This document shows, piece after piece, positions 54,308-64,000 of a stretch of DNA of 64,000 bases. Position 1 is the first letter of the stretch. The number at the start of each line of letters is the position of its first letter. Under the pieces are notes generated by a model that saw nothing but the letters and a program-made list of their open reading frames with translations, was not told the origin of the DNA and ran no database searches. The stretch is from Allolobophora icterica (Eukaryota > Annelida > Clitellata > Crassiclitellata > Lumbricidae). A program made the translations under genes and the position numbers. The DNA lies in contig OY744613.1 in assembly GCA_963556255.1 (NCBI GenBank), positions 45,022,291 to 45,086,290 on the forward strand. The letters are read 5' to 3'.

Positions 54308-57300
54308 TTAAACTATGTGCTCTACTGTGTGTGCACGCAGTAGATATTTAAATTGTTTATAATACAAGGAAGTTCGGACACAGGGTGGGAGGCTATTCCA
54401 GAGGTAAGGGCCTTGGTACTTAATAGACATTTTACGAATGTCTGTTCTAGCATAGATACTTCTATAATCAGGTTTATTTCTCATATTGATTGTATGTAAA
54501 GTTCGAATAAAATAGGATGCAAATGAAGGGGGGAGAAGGTTATTGTGGTATTTGTACATAAATTCACAAGTTTGCATGAACCTAAGTTGCATAATGTTTA
54601 GTAGTTTGTATTGGGTGAACAGGGGTTGAGTATGCGAGTTATATGGAGATTTAGTGACCACTCGTATTGGCTTTTTTTGGGAAATTCTTAGGTTGTTTAA
54701 GTTCGTAGAATAGGTCGAAGTCCATATAAGGTTGCAATAGGTAAGATAAGGATAGATGAGAGTGAAATAAAGATTAATCAGTATGTGGGGAGGTATTATA
54801 TATGAAATTCGTTTAAGTATTCCGATGTTCTTGGTTATTTTTTTATTAATTTCATCAATATGGACTCTCCACTTCAAGTGTTGGTCAATGTAAACACCAA
54901 GAAATTTCGTTGAATTAACCTGGGGGATGGATTTATTATCTATGACTATGTCAGTCGAAGAGATTGGAATTTGCTTGTTCTGTGATCGGAATAAGATAAA
55001 ATTTGATTTAGTCAGATTGAGAGAGAGCTTGTTAGCCCTGAACCAGTCACTTGCAGACCTTAATTCCCTATTTGCGACTCTAAATAGCTCATCATATGAG
55101 GAGTTAGAGAGAAAGACATTTGTATCGTCAGCAAATAGGATATAATGAAGTAGTGGGCTAGAGTTGGGAAGATCATTGATGAATATGAGAAATAGAAGAG
55201 GCCCCAAAATAGAGCCCTGGGGGACCCCAAACCTAATAGGCAAGAATTTGGATAAAGTATTATTGCATAGGACCTGTTGTTTCCGATCAGTCAAGTAACT
55301 TTTAAACCAGTCGAGTGTTATGCCTCTGATACCGTAGCGTTCCAATTTTGCTATGAGAATTCGGTGATCCACGGTATCAAAGGCTTTGGCTAGGTCCAAG
55401 AAGATGCCTAGGGAGTATTGGTTATTGTCCATTGCTTCGGAAATTTTATCTTGAATATCAATCAAAGACATGGAAGTTGAGTGTGCCGGTTGGAAGCCAT
55501 GTTGGAGTTTGTAAAGAAGGTTATTATGTTTTATGTATGAGAATAAGCGATCATACATAACTCTTTCGAGTAGCTTAGAAAAGAAGGGTAGAACAGAGAT
55601 AGGTCTGTAGTTAGATATTTCAGTCCTATCGTTTTGTTTGTATATTGGTGTAACTTTTGCCATTTTTAGTTCTAGGGGTACCTGACCAGTTCTTAGTGAG
55701 CAATTGATGATCTTAGCTAGTGGGTCAGATATTACGTCCATTACCTGGGAAGCTATATGGGGGTCAACATCATCAATCCCAGAACTGTGGGTGATTTTTA
55801 AAGACTTATTTATTATCCTTAATTCTTGGGGTGTAGTAGGTAAAGAAACAAAGGAGTTCATTATAGATGCTGGAAGGTATTCACTAAAAGTTCGGGTAGA
55901 TGGTGGTATTTTTCCAGATAGGGTTTCTGCAAGTTCAGTGAAGTAAGCATTAAATTTGGTGGCCATGAGTTCAGAGTTGGATGACAGCTTGCCATCTATA
56001 TTTATTTCCTTAATCATTGAATCGCGGTCATCGGTGTTTACTATTTTTCTAATGACTTGCCAGGTTCTTTTAATGTCATCGCTATATTTAAGAAATTCTT
56101 TAGCATAGTAAGATTGCTCAGTTTGTAATCTGATAAGCTTATATTTATTCCTATACTTAGTGAATACAGCTTTATTCTTAACCGTGGGATTTTTTAAGTA
56201 TGTGATGTATAATTTTTCTTTTTTTTTAGTTGAGTTCAGGAGTCCTTGAGTCATCCAGGGTTGGAGCGGGGAGTTCCTTTTCGTGGTTGTCTGCAGTTTC
56301 AGAGGACAGGCTTCATTATAAGCAGACTTAAATATTTGTATAAATGCAGAGTATGATTCATTAGATTTGTTTTCCTCACACAGGTTATAGACTGGAGTCC
56401 AGTCAGCAGTAGTTAGGAGGTTTTTTAAGTATAAATGTGTTTCATTAGAAGTGTGTCTAACTATTTTTGTTTTTATTCGGTTCATTATTTTAGGTTTATC
56501 TATATCGAAGTCAAGCCAAGTTATTATAGGAAAGTGATCGGAGATATCAGTAGTTATTATTGCAGAGTCTACTATGCAAGAGCTTGAATTCGTAAATATA
56601 TTATCGATTAATGTTGCTGTAGTAGAAGTTATTCTAGTTGGTTGTAGTATTAGGGGTAGAAAATGGTGCGTGAACATACAATCAATGAAGTTGTTAGTAG
56701 GGGTGTGGCAATGGGCTGCAAGTAAATCTATGTTGAAATCACCAATTAAAAATATTTTCTTATTTAGGTTATTTTTTGTAGTCAATGATGTTAAAAGGGC
56801 ATCAACTTCCATGTTAAATGCATCTAACTTAGAACCCGGTGGCCTATAAAGTACACCGATTATCATATCAGCATTTTTCTTGCCAGGAATTTTTATAAGC
56901 ATACTTTCAAATGAGTTGGAGTTGTCAGTAATTGGTAAAGTCAGGATAGAGAATTCCAAGTCCTCAATAACAAAGAATCCAGTACCACCGCCCTCACCCT
57001 CTTTTCTACTTTTATGGATGAATTTATAACCAGGTATGTGAATGGTACTCTCCGTCAGTTCAGAGAGCCAGGTTTCAGTGACGGCAAAGATGCTCACCGG
57101 TAGCTGGTGAAGCAAAGTCCTTATTTCCCCTAACTTACTAGCAATGCTCCTACAGTTGAGATGTAGTATTGAAAAGGAATGAGTGGCGTTAGTAAACCTA
57201 TGAAGTAGCTGAGTAGAGCTATGATATTCAGAAGTCGTGATTAAATCAGAGTAGTAGTTGCTGTCTGGATCTAGGTCAATGTTGTTTAGAAGTGGCCTAT

Positions 57301-57601
57301 GAGTTCCTTCCCTCTCAATGGCTCCAAAGTGAGATGGTTTAGTTGATATCATATCCCTCTGTGATATAGCGGCTAAATTATCAGTTAGATTTGTTGTCAA
57401 ATTGTCTACTTTGTCCAGGCCCTCCCTCAGTAGGCATTCATTGCATGACCAAGTAGCTAACAGAGCAGTGCCAGGGGTAAACATTGTACAGTTAGAGTGA
57501 TATTTCCTAGTACAGCATATACAAGTTAAAGATGTTTCCGCCCATCCTATTTCAAGCGTGCACACACAGCATGAGCCCAAATTGGCCCCAGACCGGGCCA
57601 T
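54308..57601 (-). CDS. LINE ORF2: PHD-like finger, AP endonuclease, reverse transcriptase
   Basis: ATG at 57601 (MARSGANLGSCCVC); the frame is open 23 codons further upstream. Numbered from that upstream frame, an N-terminal Cys/His cluster at 34-79 (CCVC...CICC..H..C...CNEC) resembles a PHD finger. AP endonuclease follows at about 166-383, with HLNCRSI, TETWL, YRPPG, GDFNID, TLIDNIFTN and SDHFPI all present. Reverse transcriptase is at about 660-930: NYRPISVLP, motif A FLDLAKAFD (D759), motif B GVPQGSILGPLLF, motif C FADD (846-849), then the thumb (FLGVYIDQHLKW). The C-terminus carries WNSLP. 1097 residues; no stop or shift. It performs target-primed reverse transcription of its own RNA. A PHD-like finger at the ORF2 start is unusual; in CR1-type LINEs it is more often in ORF1. 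Confidence 0.93.
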   Translation of the reverse strand: MARSGANLGSCCVCTLEIGWAETSLTCICCTRKYHSNCTMFTPGTALLATWSCNECLLREGLDKVDNLTTNLTDNLAAISQRDMISTKPSHFGAIEREGTHRPLLNNIDLDPDSNYYSDLITTSEYHSSTQLLHRFTNATHSFSILHLNCRSIASKLGEIRTLLHQLPVSIFAVTETWLSELTESTIHIPGYKFIHKSRKEGEGGGTGFFVIEDLEFSILTLPITDNSNSFESMLIKIPGKKNADMIIGVLYRPPGSKLDAFNMEVDALLTSLTTKNNLNKKIFLIGDFNIDLLAAHCHTPTNNFIDCMFTHHFLPLILQPTRITSTTATLIDNIFTNSSSCIVDSAIITTDISDHFPIITWLDFDIDKPKIMNRIKTKIVRHTSNETHLYLKNLLTTADWTPVYNLCEENKSNESYSAFIQIFKSAYNEACPLKLQTTTKRNSPLQPWMTQGLLNSTKKKEKLYITYLKNPTVKNKAVFTKYRNKYKLIRLQTEQSYYAKEFLKYSDDIKRTWQVIRKIVNTDDRDSMIKEINIDGKLSSNSELMATKFNAYFTELAETLSGKIPPSTRTFSEYLPASIMNSFVSLPTTPQELRIINKSLKITHSSGIDDVDPHIASQVMDVISDPLAKIINCSLRTGQVPLELKMAKVTPIYKQNDRTEISNYRPISVLPFFSKLLERVMYDRLFSYIKHNNLLYKLQHGFQPAHSTSMSLIDIQDKISEAMDNNQYSLGIFLDLAKAFDTVDHRILIAKLERYGIRGITLDWFKSYLTDRKQQVLCNNTLSKFLPIRFGVPQGSILGPLLFLIFINDLPNSSPLLHYILFADDTNVFLSNSSYDELFRVANRELRSASDWFRANKLSLNLTKSNFILFRSQNKQIPISSTDIVIDNKSIPQVNSTKFLGVYIDQHLKWRVHIDEINKKITKNIGILKRISYIIPPHILINLYFTLIYPYLTYCNLIWTSTYSTNLNNLRISQKKPIRVVTKSPYNSHTQPLFTQYKLLNIMQLRFMQTCEFMYKYHNNLLPPSFASYFIRTLHTINMRNKPDYRSIYARTDIRKMSIKYQGPYLWNSLPPCVRTSLYYKQFKYLLRAHTVEHIV

Positions 57602-58981
57602 GTTCAAAGAAGATACCAAAATAATCGACAATCCCGAAGTTAATTTACAAAGAGATGAAATGCGAAGCAAATAAAATAAAATAAAATAAAATAAAATAAT
57701 GCAGCATCAGGCTGCCATCCAGGCAGGCAACAAGCGACTTACACACACAGCGACCTACGGCACTAAGCAACAACATCAGAGTTCTTCAGGTAGCCATCAC
57801 TAAGTCAACAAAATAGCACAAGAGCTAACCTACGGCACTAAGTAACAACATCAGAGTTCTTCAGGTAGCCATCATTAAGTCAACAAAATAGCACAAGAGC
57901 TAACCTACGGCACTAAGCAACAACATCAGAGTTCTTCAGGTAGCCATCATTAAGTCAACAAAATAGCACAAGAGCTAAAAAAAGTCAACGGGAACAATTC
58001 CCAATCAATAGGCCAAGGTAGATGGAAGGTAGTAAGTTAGTGGGTAGGCCTAAGCTTTAGCCAAGGTAGGTGAAAGGTGATGAGTAGGCCTCAGGTTTAG
58101 CCACTATGTAATAAGTGTGATACCCAGCCATTCATACAAAGTCGTGAAACCAGCCAGGTTAAGGGTGAATTCTGTGCAGGAAGAAAAAACAGTAGCAGAA
58201 ATGGGCATAATGCAGTAATGAGCACAGCATCTTAAATTAGTTCGCTGGTATGCAGTAGCGTATCAAGTTGGCCATATGGTTTAGGGTAGAAATGGATGAA
58301 GCACATAATTCAGTGTAGGCATTCTTCAATAGTAGATACGGCTAAGTCTATTCGAGTTAAGCAGAGAAGAGAGAAGAGAGAAGGCCCACATGCAGTAAAC
58401 ATAATGAGGAGATGCAAATACATGATGGCGTGTAAAACTCTTATGTGAAACGAGACATGTGCTAGAATAACATGTTAGATCACGTTAAGACAAGTTTATG
58501 CAAGTCCTAACTTTATAAACACTGTGCAAGGCCCAATGAACAACCTAATCAACTTTATAAACACTGTGCAAGGCCCAACGGCCAACATAAGCAACGGCAG
58601 ACTCTTGTTGAGCTAATATGCACCGTGTTTAACAGTTTGTCTGTGAAAAAAAGAACAAAAATGGAAAAAGAGTCAGGTTTAGTGTTCACAGATCCTATAG
58701 ATTATTGTAAACGAGTCATGTCATTATGGCAGCACAACAACCTGGATAATCACCGAGCTAGAACACTGCGTTAAATTGTACATTCATCTCGACAAACTCA
58801 TGTTAAACTAATATGAAAAACAGTTTGACTGTGAGAAAAAAACAAAATGAAGGAGAGACCAAATTTTGTGGTCACAGATCCCATAGGTCCCTTAAATTGT
58901 TGTAAGTGGGTCACGACACAATGTCGATGCGTTAATCTGGATAATCATCGAGCTAGAACACTGCGCCAGGTTGTTCAATCA
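57602..58981 (-). repeat. spacer between LINE ORFs with two tandem repeats
   Basis: Just 5' of ORF2 is (AAAAT)n at about 57672-57698, then three 75-bp units (57754-57978, CCTACGGCACTAAG...). Nearer ORF1 is an imperfect duplication of about 185 bp (58600-58790 and 58795-58975, sharing AACAGTTTG.CTGTGA and GATAATC.CCGAGCTAGAACACTGCG). There is no conserved ORF. The length is unusual for an inter-ORF region. Confidence 0.8.
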
Positions 58982-59797
58982 TCAAGTGGTCCCAAGGGTG
59001 AACACAGAAGATGAGAACTTACTGAGATCTTCCGTCGAGAGAATCCTGTGGGGGACCTCTTCCGGAGCAAGGGATTTCCTGATGTAGACATATCCATCGG
59101 ATGTCCAGGCAGAGGTAAGTGATTTTTCTCTTATGAGTTTTCTTGCTGAGGCAAAGAGATGTGCAGATGTGGGGGTAAGGTGTTCATTGATATAGATTCG
59201 ATCCTGGTTGGGTAGAGACTCAGATGAATACTTTCGGAGGAGTTTTCTCGCCCGAAATATTGCATTTCTTGAGCGTCGAGTGGTGAAAGTAACAATTATT
59301 GGCCTTGGGCCAGATTTGCCACCCTTCAGTCGATGGGCCGTGGAGATGTCAGCCATCGTTAGGTTGATATCAAGCTGCTCATGACATACTTGTAAGATCT
59401 TTGAGGTGGTTTCATCTTCAGTTTCTCGGTGTAGTTTCCAAGAGCTGGACGAGTTCGCCGAGGGTGCTGAACTGGGATAAGGCTCAGGAATGCCATGGAA
59501 TATAAGATTCGAAAGTCTTGAATGACGATCAAAATCCTCAATTCTTGTCTGTAGTGCATTCTGGTTTTCTTCAAGTGTGGTAGTTAGTGAGCTCATGAGT
59601 TTTTTGTTTTCGGCGATAATCTCTTGGCTCTGAGATTCCATGTGCCTGGTTAGCTCAACCTTTAATTCAGCTACCATTTGCTTGAGTAGCTCCTGCATGA
59701 TAGGAGTCATCAGCGTAGTCAGCCTTGGGATTAGAACGGAAGTCACCTTTTCCTCTACTATAAGATCAGATAATTCCTCAACCTTCTTTTTTGACAT
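58982..59797 (-). CDS. LINE ORF1 nucleic-acid-binding protein
   Basis: 271 residues from ATG 59797 (MSKKKVEELSDL). Residues about 20-90 form a heptad-like coiled coil (LLKQMVAELKVELTRHMESQ). At about 91-250 is the RRM/C-terminal fold of L1- and CR1-type ORF1 proteins: NLIFHGIPEP, DISTAHRLKGGKSGPRPIIV, RNAIFRARKLL, IYINEHLTPT, TSDGYVYIRKS. It should trimerise and coat LINE RNA. The frame is intact. Confidence 0.88.
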   Translation of the reverse strand: MSKKKVEELSDLIVEEKVTSVLIPRLTTLMTPIMQELLKQMVAELKVELTRHMESQSQEIIAENKKLMSSLTTTLEENQNALQTRIEDFDRHSRLSNLIFHGIPEPYPSSAPSANSSSSWKLHRETEDETTSKILQVCHEQLDINLTMADISTAHRLKGGKSGPRPIIVTFTTRRSRNAIFRARKLLRKYSSESLPNQDRIYINEHLTPTSAHLFASARKLIREKSLTSAWTSDGYVYIRKSLAPEEVPHRILSTEDLSKFSSSVFTLGTT

Positions 59798-59814
59798 TCT
59801 TGAAAAGTTGGATT

Positions 59815-60200
59815 TTACGGTTCAGAACTGATACAATCCCACGAGTCGTAGTTGCGGTCTGCAACGACGAGTAGTACAGATCCGCAAAGTTCAAACCGAT
59901 AAAACAGTCACACGAAATGTGAGCGTTCGATAATCACTGCTGCGACGGGCAGTAAACTTGACAAGATGGGAGTTTTTTGTTATTGTTCATTTTTGCTCCT
60001 TTTTTTATTTTGTTTAACGTCCAGAGTTAGTATAGTCCCACGAGGCGTTATTGTGCACCGCAGAGAAGAGTAGTTCAGCCGTTGTATGCAGTGAAGACGA
60101 ATAATTCAGACCCGCAAGGGTTCCACCGATAATAGTCAAGTGGTATGTGGGCGTTCCATACCTTCTGTTGCAAAGTTCTGTAGTAAGTTCGGGTTACTCA
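59815..60200 (-). promoter_or_regulatory. LINE 5' UTR built of two diverged monomers
   Basis: TCCCACGAGTCGTAGTTGCGGTCTGCAACG...CCGATAAAACAGTCACACG.AATGTGAGCGTTC (from about 59838) is repeated as TCCCACGAGGCGTTATTGTGCACCG...CCGATAATAGTCAAGTGGTATGTGGGCGTTC (from about 60040), roughly 200 bp apart. Tandem 5' monomers suggest internal promoter units, as in some L1 families. Confidence 0.6.
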
Positions 60201-60390
60201 GCATTCATATTTTCTGATAAAATCATGTCTTAGGACGTTTCCAAAAGCAAACGACCGATAAGCCGCAAGAAAACATCTCCCGAGTAAGTATTTCGTTAAT
60301 TTAACGGGTTGCCGATAAGGTTCCTCTAAACATCCGCCATCTTTTCGGGTGCGTTTTTTCGTTTTTCCCTAGGCCTATAAGAGGTCGTTG

Positions 60391-61770
60391 ACTTTTCCTA
60401 GACTCGTCCATTTTCTGAATCATATTCTAACTGAAAATTGCACGTAGCCTCGTAATCAAACTGTTGGTCGACGGTTTGGTCAAACGGCTAGATCGGTTGC
60501 CAAACGAGAGGCCGATTACAATCACCGTGAAGAAAGAATGATTTACGCATTCAGATATCCTTTTTAGCTATTTCTTGAAATTAGGCTTCACAACGATCTA
60601 TCATTGATATTTGCGTTATAATTTTGCTTTTTGAGTTAATTGCATATATATTTAAATAATCTCTTAATCATCCATGGCTGATTAAATACATGCCGTTTAG
60701 GGCCGATTAGTTGTAGGGCCTACAGTGAACAACTGGAAAAGCTGTGTCGTAGCACAGTAAATACTGTGGTCTAGGCTACAGGTGCTTGCACTTGTTAATG
60801 TAGCGTAATAAAAAGAGTAAAATAAATTATTTAGGCCTATCATGTGACCAATCATAACCTCATCTGCGTACGGTGATTAAATTATATAGAAAGCACTTCA
60901 AAGCAGTAATTATATAGCTACTAATTATTAAGCCATAGTGTAATTTTTACATTTTCTTGAATTCGTTTAATAAAAAATTTACAATCACAACTATGATCAT
61001 GTATATTGTTCCAGAATAGCTACATGTAAACTGTAGTGCTAAAATTATTCTATATTAGTTATTGTAGGGTAGGACAAGCGCTATCTATTAGTAAAGGCCT
61101 TTTGTTGACGACCTTCTAGTGTCTACAACCTATAGCGTGGCGCTAGATTTCGTTTAGTAGAAACCATGGCATCAAGATCGGTCGTAAGCGAACATCAGCG
61201 GAGGTTTGGGCAGACATTTTCGCGGACGATAATTCTTTATTGTCTTCAGATTCAAAATTAGATGAATCGGAATTTGAACTCGATAGCTTAGATAGCAATA
61301 ACAACGCCAACAGTTGCAGCGAAAACGGAGGTACTCGCTCAACTCTGGAATGAACACTCCCCTCTGAATTCCTCCTATTCGGTTCCTTTACCATTAACCG
61401 CAACGTACTCAGTCATCTGCCTGGTGTTCATCTACTTTTTATTTCACAGGCTTTCTATTCCAAATTCAAGTTTCACAGGTCTCTTAAAGAATTCCTATAT
61501 GTGATCCTCAACCTACCAAGCTTGTTCGTCTTCAATGAAGCCGGGCAGCAGTAGCTGCTCTGCCTCATCTCTCTGGTCTGACTGGCAATTGGTCTCTGAA
61601 CTCCACTGGATGTCAATCCCTGAACAACAAATCTGATGCGACACAGCACTCTTGAATAAACTGGTGCCCTCCACTTAGCTTTAGAGTAGCGCTTTAGAAA
61701 TTTGTTGTTTACGATTACGATTAACTAGAGGCCTACAAAAAGACAAAGTGCAAAATCAACTTCAGATCAT
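60391..61770 (+). repeat. block E copy 2, right part; no host gene recognised
   Basis: 60397-60600 matches 10681-10880; 61540-61770 matches 11180-11390. Between them (60610-61540) is unmatched AT-rich DNA that includes the possible acidic frame at 61142-61354. Confidence 0.7.
61142..61354 (+). other. short acidic frame, possible transposase N-terminus
   Basis: A plus frame reads KRTSAEVWADIFADDNSLL and then Ser/Asp/Glu-rich sequence to a stop at 61354. Acidic N-termini of this kind occur in piggyBac-derived transposases, but no downstream domain is present. Weak. Confidence 0.2.
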
Positions 61771-61811
61771 TGTAAGGAGCATCAAAGGTGATGGGTGCAG
61801 TGAACCATGCC

Positions 61812-62578
61812 TTAACATACAGGGTGATGGTAAACAGGCAAAGCCTGCAGTTCTTTGGCATTCATACTGAACTGCTCTCTGAAAAGAAATATCTTCGAGC
61901 AATATATGCCCTTTGCCATCCATCTGGCACAATGATATGCACCAGGTGAACTGAAGTGGATACTGTCACCATCACCGATACGATTGGCCTCATCAAGTGC
62001 AACGAGACTGAGCTTTATGGACTCTAAGTAGTCTGGTCGTGGACCGTTGTCTCTACTGAGCTGTGCACACAGAAACTGAACTACAACTTGTTGGTTCTGC
62101 TCTAGCCACATTTCTCACTGTTAGTGAAGGAACAGCCTTTTTGTATCTTTATTAAAATGGACAAAGTTGCTTTTGTCTATGAGAGGCCACTGCTTTTTGA
62201 ACCTGGCAAAAAATGCAGTTTGTGGCCCAGAGAAGACAAATACTAAATCAAAAACTGCTGCTGCAATTATTTCAAACATGGTGTCTACAAGCCAAGAATA
62301 GTAGACGTTTGTTCTCTTGATTAAGTTATCGCACCACTGTGGACTCTTGTGTTAGCACTGCTTGTGTCAAAACACAACCCAGCCAGCCATTCTGACACCC
62401 CTTCCCACTCTCTGAGGATTTCAACAACCTTATTCCCCATCCGAACACCAGTTCCAGAGTCAGGCAGTTTTGGAATGGCTGGAAGCTTTTCAATTCCTAT
62501 GACAGGCACAACTGCCATGTGATTAGCATTTAACACCCTCATCATCTGGAAGCAACATACCATCAAAATGAACAACAA
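61812..62578 (-). pseudogene. relic of a widespread uncharacterised transposon-type protein
   Basis: Two minus-strand pieces, in order: 62578-62321 (KLPAIPKLPDSGTG...LAGLCFDTSSANTRVHSGA) and 62111-61812 (PDYLESIKLSLVALDE...ARWMAKGIYCSKIFLFREQF). The 'CFDTTASNTG' and 'RWMAKAIYxLKIFLF' blocks recur in invertebrate repeat-encoded proteins that I cannot assign to a named superfamily. The frame between the pieces is broken. Confidence 0.55.
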
Positions 62579-62639
62579 GGGCAGAATTAATCTCTAATGT
62601 CTTGTTCGATGGAGGAACGGGTCTTCTTACGAGCCTCAA

Positions 62640-63050
62640 ACACTGAAGTTGTGTACAGAGTCAGATCATTAACATTTATACCTACTGCCTTTATTGAATA
62701 ACTGTCTTGAACAATAAAAAATAAAAATTGTGACTGAAAATCGCCATAGAATACAAATTATAGATCATAGAACATTAAATATATAATATAAGAAAAGAAA
62801 GTAAGATAAGTACTAATGGAATAACAGGAATATGAATTGGAAAAACTGAAAAATAGCAAATAACTATTTTTAGCAACTAACTACATTTGTCACGAATATC
62901 ACTATTGTTCACTCTATTTCAAGAATTTACATCTCCTTGTTAGGTCACTTGCCACTGAGATATTGATGTAGGATTTATTGTGTATATATATAAATGTAAC
63001 ATATTAAGCCCCTATGCATGTGATTCAAACATTTTTGTCGGAACACCCTA
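62640..63050. other. no gene recognised
   Basis: AT-rich DNA without named features. Confidence 0.4.
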
Positions 63051-64000
63051 ATGGATGCCAATACTAGAAAGTGGAAGTCACCATCGAGCTACTGTCCATT
63101 ACAAAATCAGCTTGAAAGTAACAATAGTAAACTTGAAACTCGTGAATCCATCTAGTTCCTGTCTTAAACCTAACCATATCGGGAGGGGTCTTTTATGACC
63201 CCAGCCTGTTGATTGTTGTTATAAAATTTTAACCGTTTAATATTTTTTCAAACAATTTAAGGAATTTGTGACATTCCTTTCCAGCTTTATGGAGAACATA
63301 TCGGGAATGGGTGGCATGATGATGCCTAAATGATATCCGTGAAAGATTGCTGGGGTCATAAATGACATCAACAATTTCTGTATGTTTTGCCTTAACTTTT
63401 TCTTATTTTACATTATTTTTCTTTCCATTTTTTTCCTACAGTATTAGCATTTCTAGTTCCCTTTTCGTAGTGACATCAACAGTAATGTGAATTGCAATAA
63501 ATTATTTGTTAACTTAAGCTGTTCTTTTCGGTAAGTTATGCCCCTTGTTCGAGTTCATAGCATATGTTGTAGCCTATTATAATTCAACCGAATCATCATT
63601 CTCACCATAGTATGGTTGTACGTGTTTTTAGATAACCAATATGTTCATCTAGTCTCTCACAAGGAGTAAACTTATAGGGCGTTTCTCCAGTGTCACTTAT
63701 TGTACAGAAGCCAGAGTACTTTCTTTTGTAAAACATGACTATGTGGCCATTTATTTTATGCCTAGTAACTTTTAAAATAATAATTTAAACCTATCACATA
63801 TCCATTAACTGTACTTTTCCTCTACATGCATTATGTCTAAACGTTTCCTCTGATACAATGTTAGTTCACCTCAAAATAAACTACTCCTAATCGACATGAA
63901 TATGAATATCAGAAAACGTGATGCTCCAAGCTACTGCGGATAGCCATCAATAATGACAGAAGTCATTTTATTTAGCAGTTCATTAGAAACGGAGTGTAAC
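63050..64000 (-). repeat. 3' flank of a further zinc-finger A/B paralogue
   Basis: 63050-63165 matches 11690-11820 directly and 30490-30605 inverted. 63600-64000 is the reverse complement of 28388-28790, the region just after the stop of zinc-finger B. Between them, after CTGTCTTAAACC (about 63160), is DNA absent from the relatives (ATATCGGGAGGGGTC..., TTTATGACCCC), possibly an insertion at TTAA. By synteny, a minus-strand zinc-finger exon should begin shortly after the window end. Confidence 0.7.

Larger units (their letters stand above)
53755..60390 (-). mobile_element. full-length CR1-type LINE, both ORFs intact
   Basis: The partner site GGGCTACTTTCCTAGAC (10671-10687) is unfilled. Here GGGCTACTTTT and GACTTTTCCTAGAC bracket the insertion, giving a duplication of about 5-6 bp (ACTTT). 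The minus-strand order is 5' UTR with two repeated monomers, ORF1 (59797-58982), a 1.3-kb spacer, ORF2 (57601-54308), then a 3' UTR ending in a GTCATTGTCATT microsatellite tail at 53755-53797. With both frames open, it could be competent or only recently silent. Confidence 0.9.

Noticed and set aside
63160..63600. Further TTAA-target element beginning after CTGTCTTAA
   Set aside because: Similarity to the relatives stops at TTAA, yet I could not find the other end; left as a possibility only.

Overview
This window reads as nuclear DNA of an animal, most likely a marine invertebrate. Genes are split by introns with GT/AG borders. There are long C2H2 zinc-finger exons with the TGEKP linker, and almost every eukaryotic transposon class is present (Helitron, Ty3/Gypsy LTR, CR1/Jockey-type LINEs, piggyBac, hAT, TA-target MITEs, a pogo-like relic and a YqaJ-exonuclease transposon relic). 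The palindromic word TAGGCCTA recurs throughout. It reminds me of echinoderm DNA, but that is only an impression. No tRNA, rRNA or CRISPR was recognised.

The dominant architecture is a mosaic of segmental duplications. (1) A multi-exon AAA-type ATPase-like gene lies on the minus strand at 1-4837 and again on the plus strand at 37081-40719. (2) A C2H2 zinc-finger gene pair is mirrored: 12201-13472 on minus and 26578-28173 on plus. A third, truncated tail lies at 17820-18070, and the matching 3' flank reappears at 63050-64000. (3) A second zinc-finger family is mirrored: 20621-22880 on plus and 42140-44916 on minus. (4) A gene-poor block at about 5440-11400 recurs in direct orientation at 52420-61770. 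(5) A short block at 30810-31543 recurs directly at 41010-41775.

Because the blocks are duplicated, many transposon insertions can be read against an empty partner site. Element borders and target-site duplications can therefore be assigned by eye: 352 bp MITE (5641), Gypsy element (6482), TA MITE (13951), hAT-like MITEs (25325, 36808, 39387), piggyBac-like element (31544) and a full-length LINE (53755-60390). The LINE carries intact ORF1 and ORF2. The Gypsy element has LTRs differing at one base but lacks protease and the first part of reverse transcriptase. The piggyBac-like element carries a frameshifted LINE inside it.

The host genes are of two kinds. The zinc-finger exons are probable DNA-binding proteins in a duplicating cluster, with array lengths that differ between paralogues (10 versus 16 fingers; 8 versus about 12) and some nonsense or degenerate units. 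The AAA-like gene joins, exon by exon, into an ATPase core whose Walker A lysine and Walker B acidic pair are both altered, in both copies. It is therefore a candidate pseudo-ATPase subunit. Large parts of 47.7-52.4 kb and 60.4-63.1 kb hold only transposon relics or nothing recognisable.
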